Positions 17,566 to 26,608 are shown, counted from the first letter of the stretch. The stretch is 64,000 nucleotides of DNA from an uncultured Acetatifactor sp. (GCA_944384205.1 CALWSL010000002.1:163176-227175), one strand, 5' to 3'. Notes: a model not told the origin generated them from the sequence alone. Translations and numbers: made by a program.

Positions 17566-18228
17566 TTGAATCAAATATTACTGTTAGAAGATGACGAGGC
17601 TTTGAGCCGAGGAATCGTCATGGCCTTAGAAACGCAAGAATGCAATGTTACGCTTGCCCAAACGCTAATGCAGGCGAAATCTGTGCTGCAGGAGCCGTTT
17701 TCCTTGCTGATTCTGGATATTAACTTGCCTGATGGCAGTGGGTTGGAACTGCTGAAAGAACTTCGTCAGAGGGGCAACCGTACGCCAGCCATTCTGCTGA
17801 CCGCCAATGATCTGGAGCTGGATGAGGTCACCGGACTGGAGGCAGGAGCGGATGACTACATCACCAAGCCTTTTTCTCTGGCTGTACTCCGGGCCAGAGT
17901 AAATGCCCAGCTGCGGCGATCCAACCCAGCACAATCTGACCATGTGGAGTTGGAGGGCTTTGTCTTTGATTTCTCCCATATGGCGTTTTCCAAGAATGGA
18001 ACGCCCATTGATTTATCCAGGACAGAGCAGCGATTGCTGCGGCTATTGGTAGAAAACCGGGGTCGAACCCTTCCCCGTAACCTATTGCTGGAACGAGTGT
18101 GGGACGGAGGGGAGTTTGTGGACGAGAATGCTCTGTCTGTAGCAGTGCGGCGGCTGCGTACCAAACTGGGAGACGCTCCCATCAAGACCGTGTATGGGGT
18201 CGGTTATATCTGGGAGGCAGGCAAATGA
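17566..18228 (+). CDS. OmpR-family response regulator
   Basis: Cytoplasmic two-component regulator. The receiver domain (residues 1-115) has LLEDDEA with the acidic pair, LLILDINLPDGSG with the phospho-acceptor Asp, and ADDYITKPFS with the conserved Lys. A winged helix follows from about residue 125 (LSRTEQRLLRLLVENRGRTL, VRRLRTKLGDAPIKTVYGVG). TTG at 17566-17568 fits as start because it begins exactly at the receiver strand and follows AGGGAGGG. An ATG at 17497 in frame would add 23 non-conserved residues. The stop overlaps the kinase start (ATGA). Confidence 0.9.
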   Translation: MNQILLLEDDEALSRGIVMALETQECNVTLAQTLMQAKSVLQEPFSLLILDINLPDGSGLELLKELRQRGNRTPAILLTANDLELDEVTGLEAGADDYITKPFSLAVLRARVNAQLRRSNPAQSDHVELEGFVFDFSHMAFSKNGTPIDLSRTEQRLLRLLVENRGRTLPRNLLLERVWDGGEFVDENALSVAVRRLRTKLGDAPIKTVYGVGYIWEAGK

Positions 18229-19151
18229 CCGCCCCGGCTTGTGCGTTGCTGGCTGTGTCCGCCGCTGGTATGGTCTTCGGGGTCTGGCAGTGGGCGGCAC
18301 GGCGGCGCACCCTTCAGCGGTTGAACCAAATGCTGGAGCACGCCATTTCCGGCGGTTTTTCCGAAGAGCAGTTTGATGAAACGGAACTGTCCGCGCTGGA
18401 AAGTAAGCTGGCTCGTTTTCTGCACGGCTCTGCCGCTGCCCGAAAGACTGTGGAAAGAGAGCAAATGGCAGTAAAGACGCTCATCGCAGATATTTCGCAC
18501 CAGACCCGCACTCCCATAGCAAATCTGCTGTTATATGCCTCCTTACTTTCTGAGAGTGATTTATCTCCGAAACAACAGGAGCTGACTCAGGCTCTCACCG
18601 CCCAGGGCGAGAAGCTGTCTTTTCTGATTCAAGTGCTGGTAAAAGCTTCACAGTTGGAGGCGGGAATTGTAGCTCCGATACCATCCCGCAATTCGGTCCA
18701 TACGCTGCTGGAGGGAGCAGTGGAACAGGAGGAACACGCTGCAAGAGCCAAGCAGATTACCCTTACGTTGCTGCCCTTCCGGGGCGATGCGGTCTTTGAT
18801 CCCCGCTGGACAGGCGAGGCTCTGTGTAATGTAGTAAATAACGCGGTAAAGTACACCCCATCCGGCGGGGCTGTGACTATCTCCGCCCAGATGCTGGATT
18901 CCTTTTGCAGGGTGGATGTTACGGATACCGATCCCGGCATCCCGGAGGGCGAGCAGGCGGAAATCTTTAACCGGTTTTTCCGTGGACAGGGTACACATAC
19001 CGCACAGGGGTTTGGTCTTGGTCTCTATCTTGCCCGGCAGATTTTAACGATGCAGGGAGGGTACATCAAAGTCAATTCCCGATCCGGGGAGGGATGTATC
19101 TTTTCCCTGTATCTGCCGAGAGACAACCAGAGCGCAGAAAAACCAATATAA
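18225..19151 (+). CDS. Sensor histidine kinase with altered G1 box
   Basis: Membrane histidine kinase partnering the adjacent regulator. The 308 residues have a single N-terminal hydrophobic helix (PACALLAVSAAGMVFGVWQW) and almost no extracellular domain, as in intramembrane-sensing kinases that work with ABC transporters. ADISHQTRTPIANLLLYASL holds the phospho-His, LCNVVNNAVKYTPSGG is the N box and GFGLGLYLAR the G2 box. The G1 box reads VTDTDPGIPE, with Asp in place of the first Gly of DxGxG. The ATG overlaps the regulator stop. An ABC ATPase and FtsX permease follow, a BceRS-BceAB-like arrangement. Confidence 0.88.
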   Translation: MTAPACALLAVSAAGMVFGVWQWAARRRTLQRLNQMLEHAISGGFSEEQFDETELSALESKLARFLHGSAAARKTVEREQMAVKTLIADISHQTRTPIANLLLYASLLSESDLSPKQQELTQALTAQGEKLSFLIQVLVKASQLEAGIVAPIPSRNSVHTLLEGAVEQEEHAARAKQITLTLLPFRGDAVFDPRWTGEALCNVVNNAVKYTPSGGAVTISAQMLDSFCRVDVTDTDPGIPEGEQAEIFNRFFRGQGTHTAQGFGLGLYLARQILTMQGGYIKVNSRSGEGCIFSLYLPRDNQSAEKPI

Positions 19152-19158
19152 AAGCGAA

Positions 19159-19202
19159 AATCTTTCCATTCTGTTAGATTTGAGAAAGCGTCTGGAAAGA
19201 TT
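19159..19202 (+). promoter_or_regulatory. Perfect 10-bp inverted repeat in the ABC leader
   Basis: AATCTTTCCA (19159-19168) and TGGAAAGATT (19193-19202) are exact complements separated by 24 bases. This may be a binding site for the response regulator or the first arm pair of a leader RNA, because a terminator-like hairpin follows directly. Confidence 0.55.
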
Positions 19203-19211
19203 GTTGTGGTA

Positions 19212-19246
19212 AAGTCTGTATTGTCGAAAGACAGTACAGACTTTTT
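19212..19246 (+). terminator. Terminator or attenuator hairpin just before the ABC ribosome site
   Basis: AAGTCTGTATTGTC pairs with GACAGTACAGACTT (14 pairs, one G-U) around a GAAA tetraloop, followed by five T. The GGAGGG of the ABC gene starts a few bases later. It either ends the kinase transcript or attenuates ABC expression. Confidence 0.75.
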
Positions 19247-19263
19247 CCTGGAGGGATAATTTT

Positions 19264-19932
19264 ATGAAGATTTTAGAGACCAAAGAACTGAAAAAATACT
19301 ATGGCAGCGGGGATACGCTGGTGAAAGCCTTGGACGGCGTGGAACTGAGCGTGGCGGATGGAGAGTTTGTGGCCATTGTGGGTACTTCCGGCTCCGGCAA
19401 GTCTACCCTTCTGCACATGCTGGGAGGCCTGGACCGACCTACCGGCGGCTCCGTCACCGTGGATGGCAAGAACATCTTTTCCCTGAAGGACGAGGCTTTG
19501 ACTATTTTCCGCCGTAGGAAGATCGGCTTCGTGTTTCAGAGCTACAACTTGGTGCCGGTGCTGACGGTATATGAGAACATCGTCCTCCCTATCCAGCTGG
19601 ATGGAGGGAAAGTAGATGATGCCTATGTGAAGGAAGTCATCACCGCCTTGGGGTTGGAAAAGAAACTGAACAACCTGCCCAGTCAGCTTTCCGGCGGTCA
19701 GCAGCAACGGGTGGCAATCGCCAGGGCGTTGGCCACGAAGCCAGCCATCCTTCTTGCCGATGAGCCTACCGGTAATCTGGACAGCCGTACCAGCCAGGAT
19801 GTGTTGTCCTTGATGAAGGTTACAGGTCACAAGTTCGCACAGACAATGGTGATGATCACCCACAACGAGGAAATCGCCCAGCTCGCTGACCGGATCATCC
19901 GCATTGAGGATGGCCGGATCGTAACGCAGTGA
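19264..19932 (+). CDS. ABC transporter ATP-binding protein (MacB/LolD/BceA type)
   Basis: ATPase subunit of a type VII ABC system. The 222 residues show VGTSGSGKSTLLHMLGG (Walker A), [31 protein letters not shown] (signature), ILLADEPTGNLD (Walker B) and MITHNEEIA (H-loop). Such ATPases drive FtsX-like permeases in peptide-antibiotic resistance or lipoprotein release. It is preceded by GGAGGG and followed after 12 bp by its permease. Codon use is rich in G and C at third positions, unlike the flanking minus-strand genes. Confidence 0.92.
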   Translation: MKILETKELKKYYGSGDTLVKALDGVELSVADGEFVAIVGTSGSGKSTLLHMLGGLDRPTGGSVTVDGKNIFSLKDEALTIFRRRKIGFVFQSYNLVPVLTVYENIVLPIQLDGGKVDDAYVKEVITALGLEKKLNNLPSQLSGGQQQRVAIARALATKPAILLADEPTGNLDSRTSQDVLSLMKVTGHKFAQTMVMITHNEEIAQLADRIIRIEDGRIVTQ

Positions 19933-19944
19933 GGAGGTGGGAGT

Positions 19945-22599
19945 ATGAACGTCAAAAACAGTAAATGTATTCGGCACTTGGCCTGGAAAAGTTTACAGGC
20001 CAGCCGTACACGGAACCTGATCGCAGTGGCGGCGATTGCGCTGACAGCCGTGCTGTTTACCAGCCTGTTCACCATTGCACTGTCCATCAATGAAGGCATC
20101 CAGCAAAGTAACTTCCGGCAAGTGGGAGGCTTCTCCCACGGCGGTTTCAAATATATGACACAGCAGCAATTCGAGGATTTGAAAGATGATCCGCTAATCG
20201 AATCCTGGGGTCTGCGGCGCTTCATCGGTATGCCTACAGACGCACCTTTCAACAAGTCCCATGTTGAGATTGGTTATTCTGACACCAATCAGGCCCACTG
20301 GATGTATTGTGATCCGGAGGAGGGTCGTTTACCCAAAGAGGGCACAGACGAGGCTGCCACGGATACCCATGTTCTCTCCCTCCTGGGAATTGAGCCGGAG
20401 ATCGGGGCGGAGTTTACCATCTCCTTTGATGTGGACGGACATTCTACTACCCAAACATTCACACTCTGCGGCTGGTGGGAATATGACAGTGCCATTGTGG
20501 CCAATCACGTCCTTATTCCGGAGAGCAGAGTCAATGAGATTTTGTCAGAAACCGGAATAAACCCAAATGTCTCCGATGACGGTATGACCGGAACCTGGAA
20601 TCTGGATGTGATGCTGAAAAGCGGATCCCGTCATATTGAGCAGGATTTGAACCAAATTTTAGCTAACCACGGTTACCAGAGTGAGACACGAGGGGAAAAC
20701 TATATCAACACCGGCGTTAACTGGGGTTATACGGGAGCCCGACTGTCTGACACTGTAGATCCCACAGTTGTCATTGCCATCGTCGCCATGCTGCTGCTCA
20801 TCATCTTTACCGGCTATCTGATCATCTATAACGTATTTCAGATTTCTGTGGCGGGAGACATCCGGTTCTATGGCTTGTTGAAAACCATTGGCACCACGCC
20901 CAGACAGCTTCGACGGATCATCCGCCTACAGGCTTTGGTCATGAGTGCCGCCAGTATCCCCATTGGATTGGTGCTTGGCTGGTTCGTTGGTGGGGAACTG
21001 ACGCCAGTAATTGTTGCGGAACTGAACGGAGTAGAAACGCTTACCTCCATGAACCCCCTGATCTTTGTTATTGCGGCGGCGTTTGCCCTGTTTACTGTCT
21101 TGCTTTCCTGCCGCAGACCAGGAAGAATGGCGGCAAAAGTTTCCCCGGTAGAGGCGGTTCGATACACGGATGCCGGAACCAAGACCGGCTCCAAAGGTCG
21201 CAGGACCCGAAAGGTAAGCCCTTTTACCATGGCTTGGGCGAATCTGGGGCGAAGCAAGGGGAAAACATCGGTAACGGTGCTCTCCCTTTCACTGGCGGTA
21301 GTGCTGCTTACTGTAACCGTTAATTTTACTGGTGGTTTCGACATGGATAAGTATGTGTCCTCATTCACCGCCAGTGATTTTATCATAGGGGATGCAGGAA
21401 AATTGCAGACGGGGGAACTATTCAGTGAAAAGCAGACCCTTCCCCAGTCTGTGATAGATGCCGTCAACGCCCAGGGAGGCATCACCGATGGCGGGGTGGT
21501 ATATGGTCAAACCTCCGCTATGCTCGAGTATGTGACTGAGGACTACTTCCGTCAGATGAATCAGTATTTTTACACCCCGGAGCAGTTGGATAATCTAATC
21601 CGCCTGACAGACAAAAATGAGGCGGGAGAATTGGCCGCCAGTGTACAGATCTCCGGCATGAGCGCCTTCGCACTCAATCATCTGACGGTACTGGAAGGGG
21701 ACTTGTCAGCCCTTTATGAGCCGGGCAGCCGTTCCATCGCCGCCGTTTACAGCGAGGATGACTACGGCAATGCGGACATGGGTTCCCACTGGGCTCGCCT
21801 GGGAGACAATGTCATCCTTCGATATGTGGAGAAGAGTGAGTATTACGACCCGGACACTGGAGAAGTCTACGAGACCTATGAGGACATTCCGGATGGGGGC
21901 AACTGGGTGGAACGACCCGTGGAGTATCGAGATGTGGAATACACTGTGACCGCCCTGGTAACGGTGCCCTCCGCCCTCTCCTACCGCTACTACGGCTCAG
22001 ATGAATTTATTCTGAATGACCAAACTTTTGTACAGGATACTGGTACGGACAGCATCATGTACTACGCCTTCGATACTACTGACGAAGCCAATGCCGATAT
22101 GGAGACATTCCTGGCAGATTACACGGAGAACGTGAACTCAGAGCTGGATTATGAGAGTAAAGGCACCTATACATCAGAGTTTGAGAGTATGCGCTCCATG
22201 TTTATGCTGTTGGGTGGGGCGTTGAGCCTCATCGTTGGACTGGTTGGGATACTGAACTTCTTCAACGCCGTACTCACAGGGATTATTGCCCGGCGTCGGG
22301 AATTAGCCGTCCTCCAATCCATCGGCATGACCGGAAAGCAGCTGCGCTCTATGCTGGTGTGGGAAGGCTTGCTATACACCCTGGGCGCTGCTGGATTGGC
22401 ACTGCTCTTGGCTGTTTCCCTGGGACCTGTGGCATTCCGGGCAGTGGAAGGACTGTTCTGGTTCTTTACCTACCGGCTGACCCTGACACCTTTCCTGCTG
22501 GTCATCCCTTTGTTTGCCCTGCTGGGCGCAGGGATTCCTGTCCTGACAGGTCGGGCAGCGGCTAAACATACCATTGTGGAACGGCTGCGGACAGAATAA
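19945..22599 (+). CDS. FtsX-type ABC transporter permease, 884 residues
   Basis: Membrane subunit of the same transporter. It has a membrane segment near residues 22-45 (LIAVAAIALTAVLFTSLFTI), a large extracellular domain to about 270, three helices (TVVIAIVAMLLLIIFTGYLI, then two more), a second N-terminal-like repeat from about 430 (KTSVTVLSLSLAVVLLTVTV), a long extracellular domain, and three closing helices (MLLGGALSLIVGLVGILNFF onward). This duplicated FtsX architecture is frequent in Firmicutes. Context (kinase, regulator, ATPase) suggests export or sensing of an antimicrobial peptide, but the substrate is unknown. Confidence 0.88.
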   Translation: MNVKNSKCIRHLAWKSLQASRTRNLIAVAAIALTAVLFTSLFTIALSINEGIQQSNFRQVGGFSHGGFKYMTQQQFEDLKDDPLIESWGLRRFIGMPTDAPFNKSHVEIGYSDTNQAHWMYCDPEEGRLPKEGTDEAATDTHVLSLLGIEPEIGAEFTISFDVDGHSTTQTFTLCGWWEYDSAIVANHVLIPESRVNEILSETGINPNVSDDGMTGTWNLDVMLKSGSRHIEQDLNQILANHGYQSETRGENYINTGVNWGYTGARLSDTVDPTVVIAIVAMLLLIIFTGYLIIYNVFQISVAGDIRFYGLLKTIGTTPRQLRRIIRLQALVMSAASIPIGLVLGWFVGGELTPVIVAELNGVETLTSMNPLIFVIAAAFALFTVLLSCRRPGRMAAKVSPVEAVRYTDAGTKTGSKGRRTRKVSPFTMAWANLGRSKGKTSVTVLSLSLAVVLLTVTVNFTGGFDMDKYVSSFTASDFIIGDAGKLQTGELFSEKQTLPQSVIDAVNAQGGITDGGVVYGQTSAMLEYVTEDYFRQMNQYFYTPEQLDNLIRLTDKNEAGELAASVQISGMSAFALNHLTVLEGDLSALYEPGSRSIAAVYSEDDYGNADMGSHWARLGDNVILRYVEKSEYYDPDTGEVYETYEDIPDGGNWVERPVEYRDVEYTVTALVTVPSALSYRYYGSDEFILNDQTFVQDTGTDSIMYYAFDTTDEANADMETFLADYTENVNSELDYESKGTYTSEFESMRSMFMLLGGALSLIVGLVGILNFFNAVLTGIIARRRELAVLQSIGMTGKQLRSMLVWEGLLYTLGAAGLALLLAVSLGPVAFRAVEGLFWFFTYRLTLTPFLLVIPLFALLGAGIPVLTGRAAAKHTIVERLRTE

Positions 22600-22668
22600 G
22601 CTCCTATACTGCAGGATGATAACAAAGGCAAAAATTAACGCGCAGCAGACAAATTAAATTTACATTTG

Positions 22669-22705
22669 AAAACAGCGGCTTTGATAAATCAAGACCGCTG
22701 TTTTT
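22669..22705 (+). terminator. Bidirectional terminator between the ABC permease and rsgA
   Basis: AAAACAGCGG and CCGCTGTTTTT form a 10-bp stem with T runs on both strands. It can end both the plus-strand cassette and the minus-strand rsgA transcript. Confidence 0.8.
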
Positions 22706-22767
22706 CTTAATAATAATCCCCACTTAAAACTATATTTTGACAATCTTCCATTGGTGCTTCTATCGTT

Positions 22768-23703
22768 TCAGTACTTCTTCTTCCCTTTCAATTCTTCATA
22801 GAGCAGACAGTAATTCGCATACCGCGTCCTGTCAATCCGTCCCTCCTGCACGGCATCCCGGACGCCGCACACAGGCTCCGCGATATGGGAACAGCTGCCA
22901 AACCTGCAATACTTCTCATACTCTGCAAATTCAGGGTAATACTGCGCCAGGTCTTCCTTCTCCAAATCAAACAATCCCAGAGAACTAAAACCCGGTGTGT
23001 CCAAAATATACGTGTTCCCTTTTATGGCAATTAGCTCCGAATGCCTTGTGGTATGCCGTCCCCGTTCAATTTTCTCGCTGATATTGCCGGTCTCCATCAC
23101 AGTACCTGACTGCAGACAGTTGACCAGAGAGGATTTTCCCACACCGCTGGGACCTGCAACCGCAGTGGTCTTTCCTTCCAGCAGATTCCTGAGGGTATCA
23201 ATTCCCTGCTGCTTTTTCGCACTGACAGACAAAGTCTGATAACCGCATTTCCGGTAAATCTCCTCATAGGAAGCACCAATGCCATCCTCATCAATATCCG
23301 TTTTGTTAAAGCAAATCACGCAGGGAACATCCTGCTGCTGCATCATAATCAAAAAACGGTCCAGCAGATTAAAATTGGGCTGCGGCTTCACAATAGAAAA
23401 AATAATCAGAGCCTGATCCACATTGGCAACGGCAGGGCGAATCAGCTCGCTGTGTCTGGATAAAATTTCACTGATATTTCCCAGTTTTTTTTCCTCATCC
23501 AACACATCAAAGCTGACATCATCTCCCACCAGCGGCTTTTTATGGTCCTTTCGGAACACGCCCTTTGCCTTACATTCGTAAATCGCGCCTTTATCCTCTG
23601 CCGTACTTCCGGGCGCAATGTCACTATGAACAATGTCACTATGAACAATGTTACTATGAACATAGTAAAATCCTGCAACTCCTCTGATTATCTTACCCTG
23701 CAT
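22768..23703 (-). CDS. rsgA: Ribosome small-subunit-dependent GTPase A (RsgA)
   Basis: Circularly permuted GTPase that assists 30S maturation. The order is OB fold (residues 1-75), GTPase motifs G4 (CFNKTDID), G5 (SAKKQ), G1 (GPSGVGKSSLVN), G3 (DTPGFSS), and a C-terminal zinc site with CRFGSCSHIAEPVCG. The OB fold contains an unusual insertion after FYYV: VHSNIVHSDIVHSDI, encoded by three 15-bp tandem repeats, then a short linker. Homologues normally pass straight from FYYV to a short loop. It ends the PASTA kinase operon. Confidence 0.93.
   Translation of the reverse strand: MQGKIIRGVAGFYYVHSNIVHSDIVHSDIAPGSTAEDKGAIYECKAKGVFRKDHKKPLVGDDVSFDVLDEEKKLGNISEILSRHSELIRPAVANVDQALIIFSIVKPQPNFNLLDRFLIMMQQQDVPCVICFNKTDIDEDGIGASYEEIYRKCGYQTLSVSAKKQQGIDTLRNLLEGKTTAVAGPSGVGKSSLVNCLQSGTVMETGNISEKIERGRHTTRHSELIAIKGNTYILDTPGFSSLGLFDLEKEDLAQYYPEFAEYEKYCRFGSCSHIAEPVCGVRDAVQEGRIDRTRYANYCLLYEELKGKKKY
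23616..23660 (-). repeat. Three 15-bp tandem repeats inside rsgA
   Basis: Plus-strand units CAATGTCACTATGAA, CAATGTCACTATGAA and CAATGTTACTATGAA sit head to tail and encode HSDIV/HSNIV five-residue repeats. They keep the frame and could vary in copy number by slippage. Confidence 0.95.
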
Positions 23704-23733
23704 TTTTTATCCCTATCATTTCCTGATTCCAGC

Positions 23734-25869
23734 TTACTCCGGCTCAAACTCTATCCTTCTGGTAAAGGACCTATTTTCCACCGTACCCGGGATATTTACC
23801 GTCTCTCCGGTTACAGGGTCTGTCTCCGTAGTGCCTCCTGTTGTCACGGAATACGTCATCGTAATCGTACCGCCTGACGATTCCAGTCCATAATAATTTG
23901 CCGCCTGCGGAAAGGTGGTTGTCGTGGTATCCAATAAAATCTTTCCGTCATCCGTTACCAGCAGCAGACTTACTTCCGTGCCGGGAACATAATCAGGCGC
24001 TTCCTCGGCTGTGGGCGCCGAAATGCTTGCATTGCACTTGTAGGTAACTTTCTCTTCCCCTTGACTTACCTTGATATCGAGAGCCGTACCCGGTTCCACA
24101 TAGGAGCCGTGGGAGTAGCTTTGATAGCAGATTTTTCCTGCTTCCACTTCGGAATTATACACATAGGATACACTGCCAATGGTTAATCCCAGCTCAATCG
24201 CCTCAAAGGTGCCGTCCTCCTCGGAAAGTCCTATCAGATTCGGCACTCTTACCTTTGTCTCCTCTTTTCCGAGACTTACATTTACCGTAATCACATTCCC
24301 TGCGGGAGCCTTTGTACCTCCCGTGGGCATCTGGGAAATTACCTTCCCCTCTTCCACCGTATCAGAGTAGCTTTCCGTTTTATTTACCAGAAATCCCCTG
24401 GTAATCAGCTCACTGTTTGCCTCCTGATAAGAAAGTCCCGTAATATCAGGCACTTCCACGCTCTGCGAACCCGCGCTTACCGTCAGGACAACCTTGCTGC
24501 CTACCGCAAGGGAAGTCCCTTCCGCTACCCCTGCCCGGATAACAACGTCCTCGTCAATTGTCTCCGATTCCTCATAAACAACCTCCGGAATCAATCCAAG
24601 CGCTGTCAACGTGTTTTTGGCATCCTCCACATTGATACCCGTGATATCAGGCATATCCACATATTCCACCTCCTGGGTATCTGTAGATTCCTCTGAGGTC
24701 TGAATCGGGCTTCCCTGATCATTGGAATCGCCGAAGCCTGTAAAAATCTTTACTGCCAGTACAATTATGATAATACAGATAATAATTCCCGCAACAATGG
24801 CAAGAATGGTGGTCACACGCTCCATCTTTGGATTGTAATCATAATTGTCCTCATCCTCTTCCTCATTTTCATATCCGGAAGCCGTATCCGAGCGAAGGCG
24901 CAGGCTCTCTTCCCTATCCGGATATTCTTTCCCCTCCGGATAAGTAGAACGCATTTTAATCTGCGCCATATCGCTTTCCGTTATCATGCGGGTACCGCCC
25001 TCAACATCGGGATTGTTCTGCACCACAAAATTTTCATCAGGATTTATCAGGGATTGCTTCAAATCCGCAATCAGCTCCTGCACACTCTGATATCTTCTGT
25101 CAGGTGATTTCTGACAGCATTTTAGCACAATGCTCTCCACAGAGGTGGGAATCTCCGGTACAAATTCCTTAGGGGAAACCATTTCCTCCTGAATATGCTT
25201 GATTGCAATCGCTACCGTCGTCTCCCCGTTAAAAGGCACCCTTCCCGTAAGCATCTCAAAAAGGGTAATACCCAGAGAATAAATATCACTCTTTTCATCA
25301 CTATAGCCGCCTCTCGCCTGCTCAGGAGAGGTATAGTGTACAGATCCCATAACATTAGAGGTAATGGTGTTGCTGGTAGCCGCCTTTGCAATTCCAAAAT
25401 CTGTTACCTTTACCTTACCTTCCTTGGAGATAATAATATTCTGGGGCTTAATATCCCGGTGAATAATATGATTATTGTGCGCTGCCTCAATACCCATACT
25501 CACCTGAATGGCAATGCTCACCGCCTCTTTATAGGACAGTCTTGCCTTTTTTTCAATATATTTCTTAAGGGTAATGCCCTCCACCAGCTCCATGACAATA
25601 TAGTAAATGCCGTTTTCCTCTCCTACATCATAGACATTTACAATATTGGGGTGCATCAGTCCCGCAGCCGCCTGCGCCTCTATCCGGAATTTCGATACAA
25701 AGTTGGCGTTCTCACTGAACTCCTGCTTTAGCACCTTGACAGCCACATAACGGTTTAACTTGTGACATTTTGCTTTATATACATCTGACATGCCGCCCGT
25801 ACCGATTTTTTCCAAAATCTCGTAACGTTCGCCCATCATCATTCCAATCTTTACCATATTACTCTCCAT
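23734..25869 (-). CDS. prkC: Serine/threonine protein kinase with PASTA domains (PrkC/Stk)
   Basis: Membrane kinase that senses peptidoglycan fragments or lipid II and controls growth and wall synthesis. The cytoplasmic kinase domain (about residues 12-275) has IGTGGMSDVYKA, VKVLKQ with the ATP Lys, HRDIKPQNIII, VTDFGIA and a GSVHYTSPEQA activation segment. A membrane helix (ILAIVAGIIICIIIIVLAVK) is followed by three PASTA repeats (VDMPDITGINVEDAKNTL, VEVPDITGLSYQEANSEL, VRVPNLIGLSEEDGTFE) and a distinct C-terminal domain. I start it at 25869 (MESNMVK) because AGAGG lies seven bases upstream; other ATGs at 25875 and 25857 and a TTG at 25896 are in frame. It follows its PP2C phosphatase. Confidence 0.93.
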   Translation of the reverse strand: MESNMVKIGMMMGERYEILEKIGTGGMSDVYKAKCHKLNRYVAVKVLKQEFSENANFVSKFRIEAQAAAGLMHPNIVNVYDVGEENGIYYIVMELVEGITLKKYIEKKARLSYKEAVSIAIQVSMGIEAAHNNHIIHRDIKPQNIIISKEGKVKVTDFGIAKAATSNTITSNVMGSVHYTSPEQARGGYSDEKSDIYSLGITLFEMLTGRVPFNGETTVAIAIKHIQEEMVSPKEFVPEIPTSVESIVLKCCQKSPDRRYQSVQELIADLKQSLINPDENFVVQNNPDVEGGTRMITESDMAQIKMRSTYPEGKEYPDREESLRLRSDTASGYENEEEDEDNYDYNPKMERVTTILAIVAGIIICIIIIVLAVKIFTGFGDSNDQGSPIQTSEESTDTQEVEYVDMPDITGINVEDAKNTLTALGLIPEVVYEESETIDEDVVIRAGVAEGTSLAVGSKVVLTVSAGSQSVEVPDITGLSYQEANSELITRGFLVNKTESYSDTVEEGKVISQMPTGGTKAPAGNVITVNVSLGKEETKVRVPNLIGLSEEDGTFEAIELGLTIGSVSYVYNSEVEAGKICYQSYSHGSYVEPGTALDIKVSQGEEKVTYKCNASISAPTAEEAPDYVPGTEVSLLLVTDDGKILLDTTTTTFPQAANYYGLESSGGTITMTYSVTTGGTTETDPVTGETVNIPGTVENRSFTRRIEFEPE

Positions 25870-25879
25870 TCTCATTCCT

Positions 25880-26608
25880 CTAAGCCAAAGGTTCAATCAA
25901 TATCACACTGATATTATCTTTACCACCATGCTCATTGGCGGCTTCTACCAACATATACGCTTTTTCCACAATGTCTCTTGCTCCGCTGACAATCATGCGG
26001 ATTTCCTCATCCTCAAGCATATTGGTTAGTCCGTCGGAACACATCAGCACGATATCTCCCTCCTCAAGCTCTACCGTAAAAAAGTCCGGCTCCACGATAT
26101 CGCCGGCGCCTACTGCCCTGGTAATAATATTTTTATCCGGGTGGTTCCTTGCCTCTTCTCTGCCTATCCCACCCATTCTTACCATCTCCTCGACAAGTGA
26201 ATGGTCTCTCGTAATCTGTTTAATCTGTTTATTTACAATATAAAGTCTGCTGTCACCCACATTGGCTACCTGCAGCTTTCTTCCCTTACAGGTCGCCGCC
26301 ACAACAGTGGTTCCCATTCCTTCCAGATCCGCCTCTTCCCTCGCTTTCCTGCGGATACGCTCATTGGCAGTCACAATCGCCTTCTCAAAGATAGTCACCG
26401 GATTGGTCTCGGAAGAATGTTCAATCTCTTCCACCATCGTCTCTACCGTCGCCTTGGAAGCATAGTCCCCTGCCTTGTGACCGCCCATGCCGTCTGCCAC
26501 GATAAATATATTCGGCAGATTGCCGACAGGGTTTTCTCTTGTGTAGACAAAATCCTGATTTACTTTTCTTTTTTTACCGATATCGGTTATGGAAAACGTC
26601 TTAAGCAC
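25880..26608 (-). CDS. PP2C-type protein phosphatase (Stp/PrpC)
   Basis: Metal-dependent phosphatase that opposes the PASTA kinase. The protein begins LKTFSITDIGKKRKVNQDFV and carries FIVADGMGGHKAGDYAS with the metal-binding Asp, GTTVVAA, NVGDSRLYI, ITRDHSLVEEMV and CSDGLTNML, the ordered PP2C motifs. GTG at 26606-26608 is the likely start: it follows AAGGGGGAT at good spacing and begins exactly at the family N-terminus. The frame stays open farther upstream inside rlmN. The gene overlaps the rlmN stop by eight bases and ends 10 bp before the kinase, so the set is one operon. Confidence 0.93.
   Translation of the reverse strand: MLKTFSITDIGKKRKVNQDFVYTRENPVGNLPNIFIVADGMGGHKAGDYASKATVETMVEEIEHSSETNPVTIFEKAIVTANERIRRKAREEADLEGMGTTVVAATCKGRKLQVANVGDSRLYIVNKQIKQITRDHSLVEEMVRMGGIGREEARNHPDKNIITRAVGAGDIVEPDFFTVELEEGDIVLMCSDGLTNMLEDEEIRMIVSGARDIVEKAYMLVEAANEHGGKDNISVILIEPLA

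Noticed and set aside
12600-22770. Direct repeats (att sites) at the two island ends
   Set aside because: I compared sequence beside ychF with that beside rsgA by eye and found no shared run long enough to propose.
23616-23660. Short regular repeats as a CRISPR array
   Set aside because: Units are 15 bp and contiguous with no spacers, and they lie in frame within rsgA.
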